From assembly GCA_014925825.1 (NCBI GenBank), contig JACGCK010000462.1, positions 1 through 22,119 on the forward strand: a DNA stretch of 22,119 nt, given 5' to 3'. Position numbers and translations under genes: made by a program. The notes beneath the pieces were generated by a model that was not told where the DNA came from, made no database searches, and saw nothing but the letters and a program-made list of their open reading frames with translations. Shown here piece after piece: positions 9,259 to 17,641 of this stretch (within the stretch, counting starts at the first letter, position 1; each line of letters starts with the position of its first letter). The stretch is from Pholiota molesta. Lineage: Eukaryota > Basidiomycota > Agaricomycetes > Agaricales > Strophariaceae.

Positions 9259-9368
9259 GCGTCAGAAGAAGATCCCATAGGGCTTTGTACGTTACACGTA
9301 CAAACACGACGACAAAGCGAGTCTCCGAAGATTGACTGCTCTTGTCGCGCAGAATCTTCTTCTGACGC
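9259..9368. repeat. inverted repeat with 15-bp perfect arms and a nested hairpin
   Basis: GCGTCAGAAGAAGAT at 9259-9273 is the exact reverse complement of 9354-9368. Nested inside is a second perfect stem, TTTGTACGT-TAC-ACGTACAAA, near 9283-9303. The size (110 bp) and inverted arms look MITE-like, but no flanking target duplication is visible. Confidence 0.55.
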
Positions 9369-9740
9369 GGAAAATAGAGTCCCCCTCATTTTCCATCGCT
9401 TTTTTTCGACCCACCCACCATCCCCTACAGCGTCCGGTTCAGCTAGTTGGTTTTCGGCACAGTTTCTGCCAAAATCGGGCTACCCAGACGCTCAGGACTT
9501 GCTTCGGCTCCTCAAATCTTCAGTGTTATTCTGAACGCCTTCGGATCACATGGCAAGGGCCCGGTGCCCCGCCGTCCTCGCGTGACTGGGCCCAGACTTC
9601 AGGCCCATCCCGCAACCGGCCGCAGATCCGAATTCGAGGAGCCCGGGCAAGCCCTAGGCACAACACAAGCAACTTGTTCACCCAAGTTTCTTGTCACCAA
9701 ATATTGACTACTTTTCAGTATTCAATATTTCCCCTCTCAC

Positions 9741-9771
9741 GAATATTTGAATAGTGGATATTCAAATATTC
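9741..9771. repeat. short AT-rich hairpin
   Basis: GAATATTTGAAT (9741-9752) and ATTCAAATATTC (9760-9771) are perfect 12-bp inverted arms around a 7-nt loop. It lies upstream of the second tRNA gene. No T-run follows directly, so it is not a typical terminator. Confidence 0.5.
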
Positions 9772-9865
9772 TTCTCACTGTCTTCTAACAAACGCCATAG
9801 TTAATTCATTCGAGGTTATCATGACTCGAGGATCTGGGGCAACAATATCTGTTGCCTCCCAGACA

Positions 9866-9938
9866 GGGGGCATAGCTCAGCTGGGAGAGCAGTAGACTGA
9901 AGTTCTAAAGGTCCTGCGTTCGATCCGCGGTGCCCCCA
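9866..9938 (+). tRNA. tRNA-Phe(GAA), copy 2
   Basis: Identical over all 73 nt to the copy at 9101-9173, including the G-A mismatch in the anticodon stem. The identity continues about 23 nt into the 3' flank (the T-rich tail) and then breaks down. The 5' flanks differ beyond the CA just upstream. The two genes are in the same orientation, 765 bp apart. This points to a recent duplication or to gene conversion. Confidence 0.95.
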
Positions 9939-9940
9939 TT

Positions 9941-9958
9941 CTTTTGTTCTTTTGTTCC
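9941..9958 (+). terminator. Pol III T-rich terminator of tRNA-Phe copy 2
   Basis: Same T-rich tail as copy 1, with two TTTT runs just after the tRNA 3' end. Confidence 0.7.
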
Positions 9959-10128
9959 CCAATTCGAATTTATCATGACTCAAGAGTCAAGGACCTCGGT
10001 CATTTTTTTGTCTTGTGGACGGGTGGTCGTGTGACGGAAATGGGAGCTGAAATGGGCATCGAGATGTATTGAATGGGTTACTGATTATCCCGCTCCTCGT
10101 CATAGGACCTACATGTACGTATTGGGAT

Positions 10129-11634
10129 TTAGTATTCGCCGAACCGAACATGTCCTGTCTCTTCTGCGTGTGCTCTTGCACCTTTCTCGCCCTTCAAGCC
10201 CTGTCCGCACACCTATACGATAGACAGATAAGAAAATATATGATTGACATTTTAGTTAAGGTGAGAAGAAGCAAGAAATACGCAGATCCTCTGTTGAAGG
10301 GGTGATCTGCACAGGGCAGCGAAGCAGGTCCGCGCGGTATGGATTAATTTTATTTTCAGAATGAGCACTCACTTCGCATTTGAGATCGAATGTCGCTGTA
10401 TTAGTAAATGCCTTTTTTGACCGCAGGATATCAGCGAGCTTCTTCGCTGCGACCAGCACCGGATCGGAGTCCTCTGATGAAGTCTGAGAAGGTAAAGGTG
10501 GGTATACATGTAGGTAACAAGAAGGATTGGGCTAGGCACTAACGATAGGGAACAGCGTTTGATGCCATTCCGGCGGAGCGTCGACCATTGGCGCGAGTGT
10601 GGCAGCATCGTAGTGTATTCCGGAGTAAATGAGGATCGCGCGCATGCCGGATGGGCTCCCGAATTCACCGGGAGCGAAACGATCGATGCGTCCAGTCTCC
10701 ACATCTATGCTGGCGATTTCAGCAGAGTAGTGTGTTGCGAGGATACTGAGCTCAATAGCGCCACCCCACGAAGTAGGTTTTGAAATAGTTGCAATGTATT
10801 GTGCGGGTGGCATTCTGCGAATATTATGAGTGTTGGTCAGATGCACTGCGTCAGAATAAGATAATGATTTATACCCAAGAATAGCTTCGTTGTATGTTTC
10901 TGCATTGCTTCGTATGCCATCGGCTACGACTAAATTATAGTTGTAAGAACAATGCATGGATGAGGCCAAAGACACGCACTCTGGCGCAACTGAGGCGCCT
11001 TTGACATATTTTGCTCGAAGACGAGAGCAGCCGAGGAGAATAGGCATGAATTATCATCTGGAACAACCTGTTGATACAGACATCTTTTTTAGCTGTTCCC
11101 ACATCAAAACATTGGCCTAGGCCAGGCATACCCGATGGATCAAATAGCTCCCATCGAGCTCGACATGGTCGGGGCCAGATGACGGCAGGGGCTGCACCAC
11201 CTGTCGTTGGGCTGGCGCAACTGCTGGCGACGGGCTGCTGGCTGCTGGCGCTGCACGTTGGGCGGGGGGCGACTGCACGCGCGCGGCGGGAGGGGCTGAC
11301 GCGGCCGGGCCAGAGGGGCCGGATTGAGTAGCAGATTCGCTGACGATAAGCTGGTCGCCTCTTTGTAGATCAAGCGACGAGATGGGAAGTTCGGGAACCA
11401 AAACGAGCGCGCGAGGAGGATAGCCAGTCTTTACTTTTTAGCAGAGAAGAAAGTGAGCGATGTGCGATGCTGTCAGGCATGATGGATGCACATGGACTCA
11501 CGAATCTGACGGGAGGGCAGGATCTGGGTGACGTTGTAGACTGCCTGCTGCAGGTCCTGGACGGTGAAGGCGCTGTCGAAGGGGACCTCGATGGTGGCGA
11601 CGCCCTTGGGGTGACGAAGACGGACAGGGGCCAT
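10129..11634 (-). CDS. OTU1: OTU1/YOD1 ubiquitin thioesterase (UBX-like + OTU + C2H2 zinc finger)
   Basis: OTU1 (YOD1) is a cysteine deubiquitinase that works with the p97/Cdc48 ATPase in ER-associated degradation. Exons 11634-11502, 11433-11132, 11067-10980, 10929-10875, 10814-10544, 10483-10373 and 10212-10129 sum to 1044 nt, 347 aa, with all phases closing and GT-AG introns. The start ATG (11632-11634) gives MAPVRLRHPKGVATIEVP, the UBX-like N-terminal domain (to about residue 80). An Ala/Pro/Gln-rich linker follows. The OTU domain begins at HRVVPDDNSCLFSSAALVFE (catalytic Asp and Cys), continues with IVADGIRSNAETYNEAILG and TSWGGAIELSILATHYSAEI, and ends in IYSGIHYDA (catalytic His). The C-terminal zinc finger is LKCEVCGQGLKGEKGARAHA with TGHVRFGEY at the end. 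The last intron (10213-10372) is 160 nt, about three times the usual size here. The gene is divergent from the HSP12 gene. Confidence 0.95.
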
Positions 11635-12008
11635 GGTGGACGCGGACTCGCCTCTCAGCACATCCCACTGGCGTACTATGCACTACCGTCATCTGTTGCA
11701 TCGTATTTGGCGCCACCGTGGCGCACGTCTGGATATGGAAATCGCAGATCCAGTACTACAATAGAAGCGCCGCGGTGTCAGGGAGCGCGTGGGGCGCTAC
11801 GCAGCTGACGCCCGCTATATCGTCATTACAACTCAGCACGGACGTCATTCACAGTCCCCGATTTCGTATAAATGCCACCCAAATTATACCCAAGTCCCCA
11901 TCCACCCACACAACTCACAATCAAACCCTCATACCAGTCAGTCGTTCTCATCTTTTTATACCGCCTGACCTCACATTATCCTCGCAGACCAACCAGTTTA
12001 TATCCATC
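11635..12008. promoter_or_regulatory. divergent promoter between OTU1 and HSP12, with TATA box
   Basis: 374 bp between two outward-facing start codons. A TATAAAT box at 11867-11873 lies 136 nt before the HSP12 ATG and is followed by a pyrimidine/CA-rich leader, as in strong fungal promoters. A CRE/ATF-like GACGTCAT at 11841-11848 lies just upstream. I found no clear heat-shock element or STRE. Confidence 0.55.
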
Positions 12009-12377
12009 ATGTCCGACACAGGCCGCCAATCTTTCACCGACAAAGCCAGCTCCGCCATGAAGCCCGATTCTCAGAAGGGCACCTTCGAGCAGGCCTCCGA
12101 CAAGATCAAGGGCACCGTGGACAGCGCCGCCGGCTCCATGCAGCCCAACGTTAGTATTCCCCTTCAATTTTGTCGATGCTATCTAACATTTATGCACTGC
12201 AATTAGAGCCAGAAATCTGGCAGCCAGAAGATGGGTGACTCGATGAACAACAACTCCAGCGGCAACAACGCGAGTCTTCATAACCATTGACGAGATTCAT
12301 CTCTAACAGTGCTGTCTTTTTAGGAGTCCCTTCTTAACCAGGCCAAGAACGCCGTTGGCATGGGCAACAACAAGTAA
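12009..12377 (+). CDS. HSP12: HSP9/HSP12-family small stress protein
   Basis: Small hydrophilic, membrane-associated stress protein of the HSP9/HSP12 family, known in fungi to be induced by heat, osmotic stress and stationary phase. Exons 12009-12149, 12207-12269 and 12324-12377 give 258 nt, 85 aa. The N-terminus MSDTGRQSFTDKASSAMKPD is the family signature. It is followed by QKGTFEQASDKIKGTVDSAA, a GSQKMGDSMNNNSSGNN linker and the C-terminal ESLLNQAKNAVGMGNNK. Intron 1 (12150-12206) is GT-AG. Intron 2 (12270-12323) starts GCGAGT and ends TTTTTAG, with CTAAC at 12303-12307. Only this GC-AG junction joins the last two exons in the family frame, because the nearby GT gives the wrong phase. Read without splicing, the frame stops after ASLHNH. 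Codons are strongly C-biased, which suits a highly expressed gene. Confidence 0.93.
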
Positions 12378-12887
12378 TCACTTCTGATTGTTGTCTTTCA
12401 CTTTAAATTGTTTTGGGTGTGCTCTGTTGTACCATACTTGTGACTGTATATTTGCCATCATCAATCAACTGCTTTTGACTTGTAAATTTTGAACAAATGC
12501 CAGAAGAACGAGCACAGCAAGACCGAACAATGGATTAGGAAAATGCGAATGCCCATTCTACTACCTAGACACTGTGGTCATATCCTCAACCGCACTATGA
12601 GCCCTGTAATATACAGATACCAACACAAGCTTGAGGCGGACGCAGGGCGGACGCCTCAATGGGCAATAAATGAATTTCGAAAAATTCAAACAATGAATCT
12701 GACAATGATCTGTGGTCATCAAGGCTTGTTCCAAATTGCCCAATTTAGAAAATTTATCCAAATTTAGTAATTTACAACTACCGTTGGCCAAGTTTAAGAA
12801 ATGGGGCAACAGAATATACGCATGATATAAATCCGATATAAAAATGCTCAGAGAAGCAGCTACATAGCGCGATGGTATGAGACCTTG
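12378..12887. other. convergent 3' region between HSP12 and CHMP7
   Basis: 510 bp with no supportable gene. A short inverted repeat (TTGAGGCG at 12631-12638, CGCCTCAA at 12652-12659) contains a repeated GCGGACGC. The open frame at 12489-12767 (plus) has no domain and no Met-proximal context that would support it. Confidence 0.45.
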
Positions 12888-14731
12888 TTATCCCGAAGAT
12901 ATAGGAACGCGTTGGACTTGCGGCGTTTCCGCAGCAGGTGCATCAGTCGGCACATTTCCGACCTTGCCCAACATCTTCCCAACATTATCTTGGCCCCCCT
13001 TGGCCCTATTCTCCGCCTCCATCTCCTTTACCATAGCTTTCCACTCCTCTTCTAGCTCTGCCTCGTCTGCAATCTCCTCGACCCCAAGTGCGAGATCGCC
13101 CCCGAGGCGCACCGCATCGTCCATTTCTTTGGCGTCCGCGTTGGCTTCTGCCAAGGCTTCCATGGTCTTGTCAATACTTGAGCGCTCAAGCGAAGGGTGG
13201 GCCAGAATCGCACGAAGAGTTGCTGTAGATGACTCATACGATTTCATTATCTGTCGAAAAGGGTTATATTTAGAAACCTGGATGTCCAGGCAAACAAAAT
13301 GAGTACATGCCTCGATATCGCCTGCAGCAGCTTCAACAGTCAAAAATGTTGATTCAAGAGTGGACAACGATCCCAAACGCTTATTTAACTGTTCTTCGAG
13401 CTGTTTACGAGAGCGCAGGTAGCTTAACGCAGCAGGTTTGCGCTTCTGTTGCAAGGCTGCAGACGCTTTCCGTGTGCAGCTAGTCAATGGCATGAGAAGC
13501 GGTCTGGTATATATGAACGCGAAAGCGCATACTCGTCTATCTTGCTGTGCAGTGCATTAACTTGCGCATGCAAATTTCGAATAGCAGTCTTCAACTCTAG
13601 AATACCAGAATCTACAGCGGTTATGCTGTGTTCATCTGCTGGCGCATGTTTGTCGACAAATTTGATGGTCTACCAAAGATTGATGTCCGTCAGACATCAG
13701 AGAGTAAGCATCAAACGAAAGCTGCCCGACACACCTCTTTATCAACGACAAGAACGCCTCGATCGCGTTCCAGATATTTGATCAGAACCTGTGCGTCTAA
13801 TTCCCGAAGTGCTTCGCTAGCTCCACCGGCGCCTACGCCCCCAAACGTCGATCGAAAGCTGTCCAATGTGTACAGTGCATCACCAGCAGTGACCTGAAGC
13901 TCATTTTGGCGTTCTAGTACATCATCTGCGGCTGCCTCCACGAGGTGGACCAAGACGTAAGCGCCCCACCAGCTACTGTCTTTGTGATGATGGCCACGAC
14001 TGCTGCTTCCTAGCAGACCTTCCTCGCCAATAATGCCCATCTGTTCGAGCGCCCACCAAAGAGGTTTGCCGACAACATAGGATACGATACGGGCCGGGAG
14101 CCAGCCGGGGTCGTATATTGAAGCTTTCGAGGACAGGAACTCGGGCAGGGCAATGGCGGTGTGTGTAGTGCGCAATTCTGACTTGCTGGGCAAATAAACA
14201 AGTGAGTTATCGAGTAAGTTGTAAGATAGGGAGTGGATAAAATGGCCGAATACCACATTCAAATGGTGGCATGCGGATGTAGAAGGAGGTAGCGGAGACA
14301 ATGTTTGAAAAGAGAGAAGAACGTACGAGTACAGCTCCCAGCGCGAGCGGTTTTCCCACTTTAGGTATTTTCACTCGGTCCATCAGCTCCCTCCCTGCAT
14401 GTAACACGAGCCGGTCGCTCCTCGACACATCCTTCTCCCCCTCCTCGCTGTCTTCCTTGTTATTCCTCTGACGTCGCTGTGGCGTGGCTGCCTGCGGACT
14501 CAGAAGAGCAGAGTTCTGCATCCCTGAGGCCACAACTATTTCCAGCGCATTGCGCCACCAGTCCACGTTTGCATGGTACGATGTTGGATTTGAGTGCTTC
14601 TGGCGCGAGAAATCCGAGTAGAGCGCCTGCAAGCGGGCGGTGGACGTCGTCGAGAATGGAGAAAGTGAAATGATGGAGGAGCCGGTCGTGGTTGGTGACG
14701 AGCTCATTTCCGGCGATGCAGAAACTGACAT
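12888..14731 (-). CDS. CHMP7-like ESCRT-III protein (winged-helix N-terminus + Snf7)
   Basis: CHMP7-type ESCRT-III proteins recruit CHMP4/Snf7 at the inner nuclear membrane for nuclear envelope repair and quality control. Exons as read: 14731-14323, 14177-13735, 13669-13533, 13479-13311 and 13250-12888, 506 aa. The start MSVSASPEMSSSP is followed by RLQALYSDFSRQKHSNPTSY and NVDWWRNALEIVV, the N-terminal CHMP7 region. LPEFLSSKASIYDPGWLPAR and VGKPLWWALEQMGIIGE continue the winged-helix part. The Snf7 domain spans about residues 270-450: KTAIRNLHAQVNAL, KRKPAALSYLRSRKQLEEQL, SLSTLESTFLTVEAA, KSYESSTATLRAIL and SIDKTMEALAEANADAKEMD, with an acidic tail. The 13251-13310 intron starts GCATGT and is GC-AG; unspliced it stays open and would add 20 aa. 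The first intron (about 145 nt) has an uncertain donor: GTACGT at 14326 is better but puts exon 2 out of frame. Confidence 0.88.
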
Positions 14732-15441
14732 CGTGGCCGGTGAATGAGACGTAAATGTGTGCTTTTCGGAGCCACTCTTGTCATTGACTCGGGCAGACAG
14801 GTCGCGTCACATCACGTGGGTGTAATTACGGGCGCGTCGCCCGCGCGTGCCACTCACTTTCAGTCACCAATGCTGAGCGCTGACCGCTGACCGCTAAACT
14901 TAGTCGTCTCAAATAGAGATAAAGATCCCGCTTTAATCTTTATTACACATCCAATTATTGATATATCCATGAAGCATATGATCCTCAGACAATCCCGATA
15001 TCTGAAGCGAGCTGATATGTATATCGCTCTCCGTTCTATCTTGAAGCGTAAGCACAGCCATATAGCTCCACTGCTTCATCAAGTATGTATGTATCAAGAT
15101 ATAAGGAGCGAGAAACAGGAGTTATAATAAGCTGTAAAATCGTTATAGTGTAAGATATGGGCGTACATTCGCGCTTCAGGCCTTCAGGCTTGCAAGTGGC
15201 CGTACGGCGTCGAACGCTTCAATTGCGAGTGGTTATTTATGATTAGGAACAAAATAGCCACAAATGGCTGATCGGCATTTGATTGAGTTCTTCGTTATCA
15301 TTTCTATACAAGCTGCAGTTGGGTGAAGGTCTCAAGGCTGTTCCACCAATGAAACCAGAGTGAATAATATCCATAACATACTTATGGTGTTGATACAAAT
15401 ACACCGAGCCAGTAGTTATACTCGAGCTTGCCAGAACATAA
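14732..15441. other. intergenic, CHMP7 promoter side
   Basis: 710 bp upstream of CHMP7 and downstream of the first eight-cysteine gene. It holds an E-box CACGTG at 14813-14818, a GC-rich palindromic patch GGGCGCGTCGCCC near 14830, and a three-copy 7-bp tandem repeat (14872-14892, unit GCTGACC). The rest, to 15441, shows nothing recognisable. Confidence 0.45.
14813..14818. promoter_or_regulatory. E-box CACGTG upstream of CHMP7
   Basis: Perfect palindromic bHLH-type site about 82 nt before the CHMP7 start codon. A second one occurs at 5284-5289. Chance occurrence cannot be excluded. Confidence 0.3.
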
Positions 15442-16773
15442 TTATACCTCCGCAGCTCCCCTATAGCCAGGATGTTGAGCTGTATACGCCTGTTGGCTGC
15501 CAAAATGAGCAAGACTATGAGAAATACTTTCCATGGACCTCCGACTACCTGTCGCTGGGGTAGTAAATACGGCTGAGGTCACTGGGGAAGTCGGAAATGT
15601 GCTCCTAGAGGTCCCCTGTGCATAGGAAAGATAAAGACAGGTAAGTCAGATATTGCTGAGATAAGATATATAAAACATACGTATAGGGGAGACGAAAAAG
15701 GAGCAGGAGAGGGTCCATTATTGGTTCGTGAGGAGCCGGTTTGTTGGGACATGATAGGGCTCGTAGACATCAGAGCACGGCTGTCGAACGTGAGGTCCTT
15801 TTGAACAGTGTTTCGTCTTTTTCGCATGATCCACCAAAGCACTGCAATAGCTATAGCAGCAAGGAGCACCAGTCCACCAACAACACCACCAGCAATTCCG
15901 CCAGCATTACTATGTGATTTTGTGCTTGTTACCACCGGCATCGTAGGGGATGGTGAAATTTCAGATGCAGAGATAACTGCTGGTGTTGTGGATACCAGAG
16001 ACGTAGTTGGGGGTAGAACACCTTGGAGGACTACAGAATGAAATTGTTAGTCTTCTGCAACCACTGAGAATCTCGCTGGATTTACCATTTTGTGCAGCTA
16101 CGGGGTCGAATGTATCACCAGTCTATTAGACGCTGATGAGACCAAGTAATCTCAAAGCAAAAGACCACAAACTAACAAGCGTAAGATTCAAAAATGCCCA
16201 TTTGGGAACCATGACATTTGAAGGAATTTGTTCTGGGAATCTGTTATATACTTTTGAGATTGTGAGATTCGGATGATCGAGGCTATTGAGACTGACGTCG
16301 TCAAACTGGGGTTTATACAATCCATACTCCATGTTGTCCAGTTCTGGAAGTTGCGCGCCTGACAGCCACCGCAAGCGCTAACCAAGGAGTAGGTAACTGA
16401 GCTACACAAGCATGGATTCTGCTGGGTGCTATTTGGCCCGAGATACTGATTGTTGACAGGTACCGCATTGACTTGGGTTGCTGTTCGTTCAAGACAACGA
16501 ATAAGAATGGATGATAAGAGGTGCAGTATCAATACGCACGACGGCCACAAGCGCTTTCCAAATATGCCGCTACTAAGCAGGGTGTCTGACCTTCAGAATT
16601 AATAGCCTGCAGGTGCGTGTAAAATCTTCAGATCGTCATCTTATCTCTAAATCACATACCCATTCGTATGTGTTGATGCATTGGATAACATCAGAGCTTT
16701 GGGCAAGGACGCTGAGTGCAGCAGCAAGCCAGGCGACGAGCTTTGCAGCGGACAGTGGGTGGGACCGCAACAT
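15442..16773 (-). CDS. eight-cysteine, single-pass membrane protein (paralog A)
   Basis: Function unknown. Exons 16773-16660, 16606-16540, 16480-16297, 16240-16177, 16122-16086, 16030-15681 and 15615-15442 sum to 990 nt, 329 aa, with all phases closing and GT-AG introns of 53-65 nt. A signal peptide starts MLRSHPLSAAKLVAWLAAAL. The ectodomain has eight cysteines: IQC, TPC, ESAC, NPCLC (two), SACGGC (two) and SMDC, with two Trp before the last. After FPEQIPSNVMVPKWAFLNLT comes a Ser/Thr/Pro-rich stalk. One membrane segment, IAGGVVGGLVLLAAIAIAVL, carries small-residue spacing (GG-x-x-GG). It is followed by the basic stop-transfer MRKRR and a disordered cytoplasmic tail ending in GYRGAAEV. The layout is that of a type I cell-surface protein; a cell-wall sensor role is only a guess. 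It is paralogous to the next gene upstream. Confidence 0.82.
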
Positions 16774-17641
16774 GATGGACAGATGATGAAGGGTAAATCC
16801 AAAACCCCACAAACGCCTCTAGGCTCTAAGTAAGTATCAAGGATCGCAGGCTTCCTAGTGCCGACAACATGGCCCTGTGAAAACCCCGCGGGAAGAAATG
16901 GACACAGGTTCGTTGATCATCTACATACACAAATGATGTTTCGTGTTTGATGTTTTCGGTTTAGTGCAGCGTTCAAGCAGCGTTTGTCATCAAGTGTTCC
17001 GCATACATCGCCCTTGGGCAGAATTGGCACCGTGACATACGAGCAGCATTTTATCTCTTCTTGATCCGTTGGGACTCGGGAGCACGTCGAGCTTTTTAGC
17101 AATTATACAATATTTAGTATACAATATATATTAGTACTTGCTGAGTCCTGTCCAAGGTTGGGTGCCTACCAAATGGCCAGAATCGTGAACATAATCCTCT
17201 TTGACATAATTATATGAACTCAAAAGGCGTTGATCAGGTCCGCATTAAAGAATGAAATGTCTATTCGCCGATCAACGCAAATTCCTAAGCTTACCGCACT
17301 GTCTGAAGCTTGGAATTTGATTGATTAATCTTTGATCTTTTGGCTTTTGAGGAACGTTCTAGAGGGACTAAAGTTCACGAGGCAAATTAACGATGGAGGC
17401 GCGCATAATCATGGTGTCATCAATGTGTCTATAAATTTGATGAATACCATCTTAAAAGTATGTATACATGATTTTCCACTTATGATTATATGCAGGATAG
17501 GCACACAGTATCATAAGTTACCTGAAGAAGGAGGCGCAATTAGCAGGGTGACGAGAGTATCTGCTAGTCAGCAGCAGTCAGAAAAAGAGTGGAATGAACG
17601 GCATCAGGATATCCTGAAATGAGCGAGGGATTGTGTATTGG
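16774..17641. other. spacer between the paralogous pair
   Basis: 868 bp with no supportable gene. It contains a 9-bp inverted repeat (GCGTTGATC at 17227-17235, GATCAACGC at 17270-17278). The open frame at 17332-17622 (plus) begins at TTG and has no domain. The promoter of paralog A must lie at the left end. Confidence 0.45.

Larger units (their letters stand above)
9174..9865. other. spacer between the two tRNA-Phe genes
   Basis: 692 bp with no supportable protein gene. It contains two hairpins (9259-9368 and 9741-9771, listed separately) and a distinctly GC-rich patch at about 9547-9660 with no recognisable coding or RNA signature. The open frames at 9332-9754 and 9447-9707 (plus) lack domains. 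Confidence 0.45.
9809..9986. repeat. imperfect 24-nt direct repeats flanking tRNA-Phe copy 2
   Basis: 9809-9832 and 9963-9986 both read TTCGA, two or three variable bases, then TATCATGACTC and an AG-rich end; about 19 of 24 positions agree. They bracket the second tRNA gene and its T-rich tail, like an old insertion footprint or a local duplication. Confidence 0.45.

Noticed and set aside
17332..17622. Possible plus-strand gene between the paralogs
   Set aside because: It begins at TTG, has no domain or splice partner, and its composition resembles the spacer.
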